Below, in pieces: positions 8,630 through 16,964 of a DNA stretch of 64,000 bases. Origin of the DNA: Pseudomonas sp. UBA1879 (GTDB lineage: Bacteria > Pseudomonadota > Gammaproteobacteria > Pseudomonadales > Pseudomonadaceae); assembly GCF_002338065.1 (NCBI RefSeq), contig NZ_DDHJ01000018.1:328398-392397 (forward strand), written 5' to 3'. Below the pieces are notes generated by a model. The model was not told the DNA's origin, did not search any database, and saw only the letters and a list, made by a program, of their open reading frames with translations. The first letter of the stretch is position 1, and each line of letters starts with the position of its first letter. Position numbers and translations under genes: made by a program.

Positions 8630-8714
8630 GCACGCGCGTCCTGGTTTTAAGAGGGGCACAACCGAACGTGGCAAATAGTCAGTCTATTGAGGCGGGAATA
8701 CGGTTGAATTGTAC

Positions 8715-8742
8715 GGGGCGCTCCGACGAACGGTAGCGCCCC
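8715..8742 (-). terminator. Terminator-like hairpin after the hybrid kinase gene
   Basis: 8-bp stem GGGGCGCT / AGCGCCCC with a 12-nt loop, starting 11 bp past the kinase stop (minus strand). No U-tract follows, so it is only a probable terminator. Confidence 0.5.
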
Positions 8743-8753
8743 GAGCTCGGTTT

Positions 8754-10472
8754 TCAGCCCGTAAGAATGCCTTTGATGCGGTTGATGAGGTCATCCATCG
8801 AAAAAGGTTTGGTCAGCAAATGCATGCCCGATTCCAGCTGTTCCTCCCACAGCAGCGCATTGTGTGCATAGCCGGTGATGAACAGCACCTTCAACCCCGG
8901 CCGCAGGCTGCGCCCGGCATCTGCTACCTGACGGCCGTTGAGACCGCCAGGTAACCCCACGTCGGTGACCAGCATATCGATATGTCGGGTCGATTGCAGG
9001 AGCTGCAGGCCTTGGGCGCCGTCCTCTGCCTGAAGGGTGGTGTAGCCGAGGTCGCCCAGCACCTCTGCAATCAACATGCGCACGGTAGGTTCGTCGTCGA
9101 TGACCAGGACCGTTTCGCCACGTCCATCCAGGGGCGCGGACGCAGCCGCTGGGGCTGCGTTGGCCCGCACCTCCAGCGTCGACCTGGGGAGGTACAGCGT
9201 CATGGTCGTGCCCACGCCCAGGCAGGATTCGATATGGACGCTGCCACCGGACTGCCGCGTGAAACCGTATATCATCGACAGGCCAAGACCGGTGCCTTTG
9301 CCGGTGGGCTTGGTGGTGAAGAAAGGATCGAAGGCATGGGCAATCACTTCGCCGCTCATGCCGCTGCCGGTGTCGCTGACCCTCAGCGTCAGATATTCGC
9401 CCGGGGGTATTTCCAGATCAGCCGCGTCCTTTGCCGTCAACGTGCAATTTCCGGTTGCGATGGTCAGCGTGCCGCCAGTGACCATTGCATCGCGCGCGTT
9501 GATGCACAGATTGAGCAGGGCGTTTTCCAGCTGGTTGGGGTCGACCTGAGTCAGCCACAACCGGGCCTCGTTTTGAATGACGATATTCACGGCAGGGCCG
9601 ACGGTGCTGCGGATCAGTTCCAGCATGTCGTGGATCAGCGCATTCACGTCGGTAGAGGTCGGGTCCAGGGTCTGACGGCGGGAGAACGCCAGCAGGCGGT
9701 GGGTCAGTGCAGCCGCGCGACGTGACGCACCCAGCGCCGCATCGAAATAGCGCTCGGTGTCGGTCAACTGACCTCGACCGACACGCAGACGAAGCATCTC
9801 CAGGCTGCCCATGATTCCCGTTAGTAAGTTGTTGAAGTCATGGGCGAGGCCGCCGGTCAATTGTCCGACCGCTTCCATTTTCTGGCTCTGACGCAGTTGC
9901 TGCTCCAGCAGCCGCTGGGCGGTCATCTCCACGCCGACGCCGGTGCGGCGCACGGGCTCACCCGCGCGGTTGAAATAGGTATGACCCCGCGACAACACCC
10001 AGCGCACCACGCCGTTCGGATGCACGATGCGGTATTCCAGCTCCAGATCCCCACGATTGACCAAGCCGCCCGCCATGGTCTTGCGCAACGCCGGCATATC
10101 ATCAGGGTGCACATTGGCAAGGAAGTCCACGCGCTTGATGCCCGCTGCGCCCTGAACCGGATCGATGCCGTACAGCTCGCTGATCCCTTCGTCGCAGTAA
10201 AAACAGTCGTTGCACATTTCATAGGTCCACACGCCGACTCCGCTCACTGCGGACAGGGCCAGGCGGGTGAAGTCCATCGAGTCATACAGTGCGGTTTCCC
10301 CGTGGGCCTCGGCTGCCACGTCGCGCAATGCGGCGTTGTCACCCTGCAGAATGCCAAGGGCGGCGCGTCGCGCATCCTTGCTGGTGGCGTAATGGCCTGC
10401 GCTGACCTGCGCGTCGAGCAGGGCAGAAAGCGCCAGGCTAAGAGCGAGGTCCTGAGGTGCCCGGTAGGACAT
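8754..10472 (-). CDS. PAS-containing hybrid histidine kinase with C-terminal receiver
   Basis: 572-aa cytoplasmic sensor kinase with no membrane segment. An N-terminal helical region leads to a PAS/PAC fold (about residues 80-200: GVWTYEMCNDCFYCDEGISELYGID; LEYRIVHPNGVVRWVLSRGHTYF). HisKA follows (QLTGGLAHDFNNLLTG, phospho-His in AHDFN), then HATPase_c (NLCINARDAM; DTGSGM; GKGTGLGLSMIYGF). The receiver has its acceptor Asp in MLVTDVGLPGG and the Lys in LLTKPF. ATG 10472 is taken as the start, because the open frame before it lacks conservation. It is monocistronic. It is closely similar in architecture to the kinases at 16965 and 21759, suggesting paralogy. Confidence 0.93.
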   Translation of the reverse strand: MSYRAPQDLALSLALSALLDAQVSAGHYATSKDARRAALGILQGDNAALRDVAAEAHGETALYDSMDFTRLALSAVSGVGVWTYEMCNDCFYCDEGISELYGIDPVQGAAGIKRVDFLANVHPDDMPALRKTMAGGLVNRGDLELEYRIVHPNGVVRWVLSRGHTYFNRAGEPVRRTGVGVEMTAQRLLEQQLRQSQKMEAVGQLTGGLAHDFNNLLTGIMGSLEMLRLRVGRGQLTDTERYFDAALGASRRAAALTHRLLAFSRRQTLDPTSTDVNALIHDMLELIRSTVGPAVNIVIQNEARLWLTQVDPNQLENALLNLCINARDAMVTGGTLTIATGNCTLTAKDAADLEIPPGEYLTLRVSDTGSGMSGEVIAHAFDPFFTTKPTGKGTGLGLSMIYGFTRQSGGSVHIESCLGVGTTMTLYLPRSTLEVRANAAPAAASAPLDGRGETVLVIDDEPTVRMLIAEVLGDLGYTTLQAEDGAQGLQLLQSTRHIDMLVTDVGLPGGLNGRQVADAGRSLRPGLKVLFITGYAHNALLWEEQLESGMHLLTKPFSMDDLINRIKGILTG

Positions 10473-10703
10473 GAAAGGGGATCTCTGCGTGGGAAGTTGA
10501 GCGAGCGTGTAAATAGCACACAACGTCCCGCCGGAACAGCCTTGCGGGCAGGTGTGCACTGGCGGGAGCCAGAAGCGGTGAGTCTACAATCAGGAGTGGA
10601 CCCCGTGCGATCTGGCGCGTTTCGGATCCCGCAAGCGCCGCCGAAAGCTCTGCGGCAGCGACAGCGGTCCCTCCGACAAACAGCATCGTACTGACGCCTC
10701 TAT

Positions 10704-11630
10704 TCAGTCGATCGCCGACGGCACTGGCCTTAACCCCAACTCATCCAGCAACCACTTCTTGAACACCTCCGCCGCTTCGTGGCGCGTTCTGCGCTTGGGG
10801 TAGACGAGGTAATGCCCGATGTACTGGATGTCGTGGGTGACGCTGCGCAACGGGGCGACCAATGTGCCTTTTTCCAGCTCGGCGCTCGCCAGCAAGGTCG
10901 ATTCCAGCACAACGCCCATGCCGTTGCTCGCAGCGGCGATGGCCATGTTGCTGCGGTCGAAGCGCAGGGCGTAGTGATGCGGCGGCATCAAGTGGTTGGC
11001 TTCGAACCAGCCCTTCCATTGCAACATCTGCACGTCGCACTGAATCAGCCGGTGCTCGTACAGGTCGTGGGGCGTGCGAATGCTGCCTGCCAGTTCAGGA
11101 CTGCACAGCGGGGTCAGGTGTTCCACCGCCAGCGGGATCTTTTCGATAAGGGTCGAGCGCGGCTCGCCGTAGACGATGTCCAGATCGAAGTCGTCGTTGT
11201 CGAACTGCGCGTAGTCGGTACTCGCTGAGAAGCGCAGGTCTATGGAGGGATAGGCCTGCACGAATCGCGAAAGCCGCGGCATCAGCCATTGCATGCCGAA
11301 GCTCGGGGCGGTATGCAGGCGCAGAGGGGGTGGCTCTTCGGTCTTGGCGAGCAAGAAGCCGCGCTGCATTTCGTCCAGTCCGCGCTGCACATGCTCCATC
11401 AGCAACCGACCTTTGGACGTGAGATTGACCTCCCGCGTGGTGCGCTCGAACAGCTGGATATCGATGGATTCTTCCAGCTTGCGGATGGAGTGGCTGACCG
11501 CGCTCGGCGAAATCCCCAACTCGTGAGCGGCCTGTATGAACGAGCCGGTGCGCCCCGCCGATTCGAACACCCGCAAGGAAGACAGCGGCACACGGCGCAG
11601 TTGGCGAATTAATGAATTCTGTTCACTCAT
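10704..11630 (-). CDS. LysR-type regulator (GcvA-like) of the transketolase operon
   Basis: 308-aa regulator. It has an N-terminal winged HTH (PLSSLRVFESAGRTGSFIQAAHELGISPSAVS) with the GcvA-like opening, then a periplasmic-binding-like effector domain (LRLHTAPSFGMQWLMPRLSRF; DLRFSASTDYAQF). Start ATG 11630 (MSEQNSL) gives the normal LysR length. The upstream extension to 12017 is antisense to the next gene. It is divergent from the transketolase operon at 11778 with a 147-bp shared promoter region, the classical arrangement for autoregulation and activation. Confidence 0.92.
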   Translation of the reverse strand: MSEQNSLIRQLRRVPLSSLRVFESAGRTGSFIQAAHELGISPSAVSHSIRKLEESIDIQLFERTTREVNLTSKGRLLMEHVQRGLDEMQRGFLLAKTEEPPPLRLHTAPSFGMQWLMPRLSRFVQAYPSIDLRFSASTDYAQFDNDDFDLDIVYGEPRSTLIEKIPLAVEHLTPLCSPELAGSIRTPHDLYEHRLIQCDVQMLQWKGWFEANHLMPPHHYALRFDRSNMAIAAASNGMGVVLESTLLASAELEKGTLVAPLRSVTHDIQYIGHYLVYPKRRTRHEAAEVFKKWLLDELGLRPVPSAID

Positions 11631-11777
11631 TGCTGTGAAAATGTCTTTTGTAGCCGCCGATTTCGCAATGTTAGCTTGGATGCAGGTCGGATGCAGGCGT
11701 TTTGGTGAATTCCAAACATCAGTTAGCTGCCTGTTTCTCCTGAATTGCCCACCCATAACAATAAGCAGGCACCCCTC

Positions 11778-12662
11778 ATGACAACATTTACTCAACGAGC
11801 CGACGGGGCCACTGGTCCGCTGCAGCGCGTGGCCTATCACGCCTGGCGCATCCGCCGGTTTGCCCTGCGCATGGGCGAAGTCCAGGGCCAGGGCTATGTC
11901 GGGCAAGCACTGGGCTGGGCCGATGTGCTCGCCACCGCTTACTGCCACGCCATGAAGATCAAACCCGACGACCCGCAGTGGGAAGGCCGCGATCGCTTTC
12001 TGCTGTCCCACGGGCACTACGCTATCGTCCTATACGCGGCCCTGATCGAGGCGCACATCGTTCCCGAAAGCGAGTTGGACACCTACGGTTCCGACGACAG
12101 TCGTCTGCCGATGTCCGGCATGGCGAGCTACACACCGGGGATGGAGATCTCTGGGGGCTCGCTGGGCCAGGGACTGCCGATTGGCGTCGGCATGGCGTTG
12201 GGGCTGCGCATGAAAGGCAACCCGGCGTGGGTGTTCAACTCGATGTCCGATGGTGAGTTGGACGAAGGCTCGACCTGGGAAGCGGCGCTGTCGGCGGCGC
12301 ATCACAAGCTTGGCAACCTGATTGCGCTGGTCGACCTCAATAAACAGCAGGCCGACGGCAACTCCCACGAGATCCTCGATTTTGAACCGCTGGCCGACAA
12401 ATGGCAGGCATTCGGCTGGCATGTGCAGCGTGTCGACGGTAACGATCTGGCCGCAGTCATCGCCGCCTTTGATGAGGCGATGGCGCTGAAAGAGGCGAAA
12501 CCCCGTGTGATCCTGTTCGATACCCTGATGGGCAAAGGTGTGGACTTCCTTGAAGTGCGCGAGAAAAACCATTTCATTCGCGTCGAGCCACAAGAATGGC
12601 AGGCGGCGATCAAGGTCCTGGATGCCCGTTACGCGTCCTGCCACGAAACGGGAGCGCACTGA
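11778..12662 (+). CDS. Transketolase-like N-terminal subunit (ThDP-binding)
   Basis: 294-aa alpha subunit of a split transketolase. It carries RDRFLLSHGHYAIVLYAAL (substrate/ThDP-site His), the metal/ThDP-binding block MSDGELDEGSTWEAALSAAH...NLIALVDLNKQQADG (GDG-like motif here as SDGELDEG) and SGGSLGQGLPIGVGMALG. Together with the next gene it should transfer a two-carbon ketol unit. ATG 11778 is preferred to an in-frame TTG at 11745. The stop is 1 bp from the next ATG. Similar split enzymes act on unusual sugars (for example apulose phosphate), but no kinase or isomerase gene is present here, so the substrate is open. Confidence 0.93.
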   Translation: MTTFTQRADGATGPLQRVAYHAWRIRRFALRMGEVQGQGYVGQALGWADVLATAYCHAMKIKPDDPQWEGRDRFLLSHGHYAIVLYAALIEAHIVPESELDTYGSDDSRLPMSGMASYTPGMEISGGSLGQGLPIGVGMALGLRMKGNPAWVFNSMSDGELDEGSTWEAALSAAHHKLGNLIALVDLNKQQADGNSHEILDFEPLADKWQAFGWHVQRVDGNDLAAVIAAFDEAMALKEAKPRVILFDTLMGKGVDFLEVREKNHFIRVEPQEWQAAIKVLDARYASCHETGAH

Positions 12663-12663
12663 G

Positions 12664-13665
12664 ATGAATACCCCAACCGCCAGCAAACCACGCCTGACGA
12701 CATCAGCGATGATCGCCTCGATTGCCAGCGAAGGGCAGCGCACGGAAGCTGCACCCTTCGGCCATGCATTGGTTGCCGCTGCGCAGAAAGACCCCCGCAT
12801 CGTCGGCATGACTGCGGACCTGTCGAAATACACCGATTTGCACATCTTCGGTCGCGAGTTTCCCGAACGTCACCTGCAGATGGGCATGGCTGAACAGCTG
12901 CTGATGGCCGCCGCGGGTGGCCTGGCCAAAGAGGGCATGGTCCCCTTCGCCACCACCTACGCGGTGTTCGCCACCCGGCGCGCCTATGACTTCATTCATC
13001 AGGTGATCGCCGAGGAACATCTCAACGTCAAGATCTGCGCCGCGCTGCCAGGCCTGACCACCGGTTACGGCCCGAGCCATCAGGCCACCGATGACCTGGC
13101 GCTGATGCGTGCCGTTCCGGGTTTGACGGTCATCGATCCGTGCGACGCGCTGGACACCGCCCAAGCCGTGGCCGCCATCGCCGAATACAACGGCCCGGTC
13201 TACATGCGCCTGTTGCGCGGCAAGGTGCCGATGGTCCTCGACCAGTTCGACTACAGCTTCGAGCTGGGCAAAGCCAAGTTGTTGCGCGACGGCAGGGACG
13301 TGTTGATCATCTCCAGCGGCATCATGACCATGCGCGCGCTGGAAGTCGCCGAGGTGCTGGGCGATGGCAGCGCGGACGTGGCGGTGTTGCACGTGCCGAC
13401 CATCAAGCCGCTGGACGAAGCCACGATCATCGAGCAATGCCGCCGCAGCGGGCGCCTGGTGATCGTCGCGGAAAACCACAGTACCGTCGGTGGTCTGGGT
13501 GAAGCCGTGGCCCTGGCGCTGTTGAAGGCGCGGGTCAGCCCGGCGTTCCAGCAGATCGCCCTGCCGGATGCCTACCTCGACGCCGGCGCGTTGCCGACGT
13601 TGCATGATCGCTACGGCATTTCCACCCACGTCATGGCGGCCAACATCCGCCAGTGGCTGGCATGA
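12664..13665 (+). CDS. Transketolase-like C-terminal subunit (Pyr domain)
   Basis: 333-aa beta subunit. It contains the pyrimidine-binding domain, with the catalytic Glu expected in the LQMGMAEQLLMAAAGG block (GxAE), TTYAVFATRRAYDFIHQ and GLTTGYGPSHQATDDLALMR. It ends in the transketolase C-terminal domain (DVLIISSGIM; VAVLHVPTIKPLDE; LVIVAENHSTVGGLGEAV). It is coupled to the alpha subunit gene by a 1-bp gap and is followed 11 bp later by the dehydrogenase gene. Heteromeric assembly is inferred from this arrangement. Confidence 0.93.
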   Translation: MNTPTASKPRLTTSAMIASIASEGQRTEAAPFGHALVAAAQKDPRIVGMTADLSKYTDLHIFGREFPERHLQMGMAEQLLMAAAGGLAKEGMVPFATTYAVFATRRAYDFIHQVIAEEHLNVKICAALPGLTTGYGPSHQATDDLALMRAVPGLTVIDPCDALDTAQAVAAIAEYNGPVYMRLLRGKVPMVLDQFDYSFELGKAKLLRDGRDVLIISSGIMTMRALEVAEVLGDGSADVAVLHVPTIKPLDEATIIEQCRRSGRLVIVAENHSTVGGLGEAVALALLKARVSPAFQQIALPDAYLDAGALPTLHDRYGISTHVMAANIRQWLA

Positions 13666-13676
13666 GGAGCGTGCAG

Positions 13677-14522
13677 ATGAACGTGGCATTTATCGGTCTG
13701 GGGGCGATCGGCCTGCCCATGGCGCGGCAGATTCAAAAGGCCGGACACCGCGTCGTGGGCGTCGAATTGAGCGAAGCCAATCGCGCCCTGGCATTGACTC
13801 ACGGCATTGAATCCAGCGCTGACTGGCGGGTGGCGATCGATGCCGATGTGGTGGTGGTCATGGTCGCGACTCCAGCACAGTTGGACGCATTGGTCAGCCA
13901 GTGCACCGGCCTCAAGCCTGCGCAGCACTGGGTGGTGATGAGCACGGTCGGCCCCGCCTCGGTGCGCGAGCAGGCCGTGCGCTTGCGACAGAAAGGCGTG
14001 CAGGTCGTGGACGCCCCGGTCACCGGTGGCGTAGCGCGGGCGGAAACCGGCAGCCTGTTGATTTTTGCGTCCGGTCCTCACGCCGCCGTCGAACGCGTCG
14101 AGCCTGTGCTGCGCAGCATGGGTGAAGTGCGCGATGCGGGGGTTGAGGTCGGCGATGGACAGGCGATCAAGGTCGTCAACCAGCACCTGTGTTCGGTGCA
14201 TCTGGTGGCAGCCGCGGAAGCGCTGAGCCTGGCGCGTTCGCTGGGTCTGGACCCGGCACGGGTGCTGGATCTGGTGCAGAAGGGCGCAGGTGGTTCGTGG
14301 ATGTTGTCCGATCGCGGCCCGCGCATGCTCGAAGGCACCGACACCCAGGTCACCAGCATGGTCGATATCTTCGTCAAGGACAGCGGCCTGGTGGCGTTCG
14401 CCGCGCAAGGCTGCAACGCCGCGGTGCCGTTGCTGGACATCGCCCACGCCCGTTTCAATCAGGCCGCCGAGGCCGGATTGGGCAGGCGGGACGACAGTCG
14501 GGTCATCGAGACGTGGGAATAA
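13677..14522 (+). CDS. NAD(P)-dependent beta-hydroxyacid dehydrogenase
   Basis: 281-aa member of the 3-hydroxyisobutyrate / tartronate semialdehyde reductase family. It has an N-terminal Rossmann motif NVAFIGLGAIGLPMARQI (GxGxxG), the substrate-binding DAPVTGGVARAETGSL block and the catalytic Lys expected in VGDGQAIKVVNQHL. A C-terminal helical domain follows (VLDLVQKGAGGSWML). An AGGAG site 8 bp before ATG 13677 fixes the start. In the operon it probably oxidises or reduces the hydroxyacid or aldehyde linked to the transketolase reaction. The substrate is unknown. Confidence 0.92.
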   Translation: MNVAFIGLGAIGLPMARQIQKAGHRVVGVELSEANRALALTHGIESSADWRVAIDADVVVVMVATPAQLDALVSQCTGLKPAQHWVVMSTVGPASVREQAVRLRQKGVQVVDAPVTGGVARAETGSLLIFASGPHAAVERVEPVLRSMGEVRDAGVEVGDGQAIKVVNQHLCSVHLVAAAEALSLARSLGLDPARVLDLVQKGAGGSWMLSDRGPRMLEGTDTQVTSMVDIFVKDSGLVAFAAQGCNAAVPLLDIAHARFNQAAEAGLGRRDDSRVIETWE

Positions 14523-14619
14523 CGCAAGACCGCAGAATAACGACGTATCAACCCGGGGCAGAATCCTCCTCACATGCAGGCGCTGCCCCCTACAACAACA
14601 ATAACGTTCGGAGTTTGCC

Positions 14620-15954
14620 ATGAGCAGATCCACAACGGCGTCCAGCCACCCAGACAGCAAAGCCGGAAAAGTCTCGTTCGCGTCCATGGTCGGTTCGGCT
14701 GTGGAAAGTTATGACTTCTTCATTTATGGCACGGCGGCGGCCGGCTGGTTCGGCCAAGTGTTCTTCCACACCACCGAGCCCATTGTCGGCATCCTCGCCG
14801 CCTTTGCGACCATGGCGGTGGGTTTCTTCATGCGGCCGCTGGGCGGCTATCTTGCCGGGCACTTCGGTGACCGGCTGGGGCGCAAGACGGTGTTGCTCTG
14901 GTCGTTGCTGGCGATGGGCGGCGCCACAGTGCTGATCGGCGCGCTGCCGACCTATGCCCAAGCCGGTGTCATTGCCCCGATCTTGCTGATTTTGCTGCGG
15001 ATGATTCAGGGCATCGGCTTCGGTGCGGAGTGGGGCGGTGCGGTGCTGATGGCCTGTGAGCACGCCCCGGCCCACCGTCGCGGCTTCTTCGGCGCGGTTC
15101 CGCAGATCGGCATCCCGCTGGGGCTGTTGATGGCCAACGGCGCGTTTCTGCTTTCGGCGGTGCTGTTCGAAGGCGACTGGGTCTGGCGTGCGCCGTTTCT
15201 GGCCTCGGTGGTAATGGTCGCTGTGGGCATGTGGATTCGTTTGAGCGTCAGCGAGTCGCCGGAATTCGAAAAGGCCAAGGCCGAAAACACACTGGTGAAG
15301 CAGCCTGCGTTGCAGGTGATTCGCGAAGACTGGCGCAAGGTGTTGCAAATCGCCGGCCTGCGCCTGGCCGAGACCGGTGGTTATTACCTGGCGACCAGCT
15401 TCATGTTGTCCTACGTGGTGCTGTCGGGCATTGCCACCAAACAGAATGTGCTGTGGGGCACGATGATCGGGTCGGCCATCGGCCTGGGCAGCCACCTGTT
15501 CTACGGCGCTCTGAGTGACCGAATCGGGCGCAAGCCGGTGTTCCTGCTCGGCTCTCTGTTCACCATCGTGTTTGGTATTCCGATGTTCATGATGATCAAC
15601 ACCGGCATCGTGCCGCTGATCATCGTCGCCGTGGCAATGGCCCTGATCCTGAGCCACGACCCGATCTTTGCGGTCGAGGCCAGTTGGTTCACCGAACAGT
15701 TCCCGGCCAACGTGCGCTCGTCGGGGATTTCATTGGGCTACAACTGCGCGTCACTGGTGGCCGGTACGCTGCCGTTCATTGCCACGGCGCTGTACTCGCA
15801 GGTGGGCTGGATGGGGCCTGCGGTGCTGTTCAGCGTGCTGGGCGTGGTGTCAACGTTGTGCGCCGTGAAGATGCGCGAGACGGCCCCGGCAGTGGCCAAG
15901 CCGTTGCCGGTTGCTGAACACCATGCAAACGTAGCGGGGCACGTCGCGCGGTAA
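14620..15954 (+). CDS. MHS-family (MFS) metabolite:H+ symporter
   Basis: 444-aa inner-membrane transporter with about 12 predicted TM segments. It shows the metabolite:H+ symporter signatures: SAVESYDFFIYGTAAA near the N-terminus, FMRPLGGYLAGHFGDRLGRK after TM2, RMIQGIGFGAEWGGAVL, and a second GALSDRIGRKPVFLLGS loop. This subfamily imports organic acids and related metabolites (ShiA, KgtP, YhjE). As the last gene of the transketolase operon, 97 bp after the dehydrogenase, it is the likely uptake route for the pathway substrate. Confidence 0.93.
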   Translation: MSRSTTASSHPDSKAGKVSFASMVGSAVESYDFFIYGTAAAGWFGQVFFHTTEPIVGILAAFATMAVGFFMRPLGGYLAGHFGDRLGRKTVLLWSLLAMGGATVLIGALPTYAQAGVIAPILLILLRMIQGIGFGAEWGGAVLMACEHAPAHRRGFFGAVPQIGIPLGLLMANGAFLLSAVLFEGDWVWRAPFLASVVMVAVGMWIRLSVSESPEFEKAKAENTLVKQPALQVIREDWRKVLQIAGLRLAETGGYYLATSFMLSYVVLSGIATKQNVLWGTMIGSAIGLGSHLFYGALSDRIGRKPVFLLGSLFTIVFGIPMFMMINTGIVPLIIVAVAMALILSHDPIFAVEASWFTEQFPANVRSSGISLGYNCASLVAGTLPFIATALYSQVGWMGPAVLFSVLGVVSTLCAVKMRETAPAVAKPLPVAEHHANVAGHVAR

Positions 15955-15969
15955 CGGATGCAGCGAAAA

Positions 15970-15997
15970 GAGGCCGGCCCGCAGCGGGTCCGGCCTC
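15970..15997. terminator. Bidirectional terminator hairpin
   Basis: GAGGCCGG / CCGGCCTC stem (8 bp, extendable through the inner CCCGCAGCGGGT hairpin) lies between the convergent transporter gene (stop 15954) and the small secreted protein gene (stop 16014). There is a short A-run on the left side (CGAAAAG), which reads as T on the minus strand. It likely stops transcription from both sides. Confidence 0.75.
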
Positions 15998-16013
15998 GCC
16001 CTCTGTTCATCCA

Positions 16014-16352
16014 TTACCAGCGACCATAACCGCGGCCATCGTAGTGGCGGTCATGACCCCGGCCGTAATACCCATGGGGCGGAGGAGGGGCGAAGCGGCG
16101 GTATTCGACGCGTTGCACCGGGACATACGCCACCGGTTGATACACCGGCTGATACCGAGGCTGCGGCCGGTAATCGCGGTATTCGGCACGGTGATGATCG
16201 TGGCCGGAACCGCTGAGCACGGTCGCCAGTACTGCACCTACGGCGGCCCCGGCGATGACGGGCACGACCACATCGCGTTCGCTCGCTGACGCTGCACCCG
16301 CAGCGACCAGGCAACCGGACAGGATCAAGGCTTTTGTCATCTTCGAAATCAT
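16014..16352 (-). CDS. Small secreted His/Tyr/Arg-rich protein
   Basis: 112-aa hypothetical protein. A signal peptide spans about residues 1-24 (GAASAS-E). A short glycine-zipper-like hydrophobic stretch follows (VVVPVIAGAAVGAVLATVLSG, about 28-48). The tail is rich in His, Tyr, Pro and Arg (HDHHRAEYRDYRP, RYQPVYQPV, HGYYGRGHDRHYDGRGYGRW). The composition suggests an envelope-associated, possibly metal-binding or cell-surface protein. No function can be assigned. Related short proteins with glycine-zipper plus Tyr/Arg tails are common in Pseudomonas. Confidence 0.8.
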   Translation of the reverse strand: MISKMTKALILSGCLVAAGAASASERDVVVPVIAGAAVGAVLATVLSGSGHDHHRAEYRDYRPQPRYQPVYQPVAYVPVQRVEYRRFAPPPPHGYYGRGHDRHYDGRGYGRW

Positions 16353-16451
16353 GGTGTCTCCTCAGGCGATGTGTGTGGGTTCGCCATGTGTCTATGAAAC
16401 ACCCGATCCGTGTAAACGAACGTCCACACTCCGTAAACATTGAGTAAAGGG

Positions 16452-16934
16452 TCAGGCAGTGCCCAGCGGCTTGCGCATGAAGACGCGCGCGAACCCGTCC
16501 TGGGTGGCGCGATGGGTTTCCAAGTAGCCGAGCGTGCGGTAGATCGTCAGGTTTTCGCTCATCAGTTCATGGGTGTACAGCCGGACTCCCTGACAGCCCA
16601 ATTCGCGCGCACATCCCTCACAGAACGTCATCAACCGCTTGCCGACACCTTGCCCCCTGCTGCGGGCGGCCACTGCGACGTTGACCAACAACAGATCGGC
16701 GCCTTCCGGTTGCATCACCAGCACCCCGGTGATCCCGGCATCGTCCGTACTGACGTATACCGTCGATGTCGCGATGACCTGCGCGTAGTCATCGAGCATC
16801 GGCCCCGGCTTGCGTCCGATTCGGCTGATGTAGGGCGCATACGCCTCGTCCACCAGCGCTGCAATCAGGCTGGCGTCTTCGGGACGAGCCCGCCGAATCA
16901 ACGGCGATGGATGCGAATCAGCATCTGCGATCAA
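16452..16934 (-). CDS. GNAT-family N-acetyltransferase (TTG start)
   Basis: 160-aa acetyl-CoA-dependent acetyltransferase. It has the motif A core LLLVNVAVAARSRGQGVGKRLM (Q/RxxGxG/A, residues about 92-105), then the acceptor-site region YTHELMSENLTIYRTLGY. The start is TTG at 16934, supported by a near-perfect AAGGAGG ribosome site 7 bp upstream; no in-frame ATG gives a whole N-terminal beta strand (LIRRARPEDA). The substrate is unknown. It is followed 30 bp downstream in the transcriptional sense by unrelated DNA, and upstream by the kinase gene on the same strand. Confidence 0.9.
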   Translation of the reverse strand: MIADADSHPSPLIRRARPEDASLIAALVDEAYAPYISRIGRKPGPMLDDYAQVIATSTVYVSTDDAGITGVLVMQPEGADLLLVNVAVAARSRGQGVGKRLMTFCEGCARELGCQGVRLYTHELMSENLTIYRTLGYLETHRATQDGFARVFMRKPLGTA

Positions 16935-16964
16935 ACCGGGTACCTCCTTTTGTTGTACGCCACA

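Larger units (their letters stand above)
8306..8753. promoter_or_regulatory. AT-rich intergenic region upstream of csgE
   Basis: 448 bp without a gene, clearly AT-richer than its flanks (TAAAAATAATG and TTTAAATATTG stretches near 8380-8405), as expected for a silenced or tightly controlled biofilm promoter. It contains a perfect inverted repeat TGTCTCT-ATTC-AGAGACA at 8612-8629 and a GGGGCGCT/AGCGCCCC hairpin at 8715-8742 just after the kinase stop. No csgD-like regulator gene is nearby. Confidence 0.6.

Noticed and set aside
12703..13689. Minus-strand 328-codon frame over the transketolase beta subunit
   Set aside because: Antisense shadow without any domain. The plus-strand gene is fully supported.
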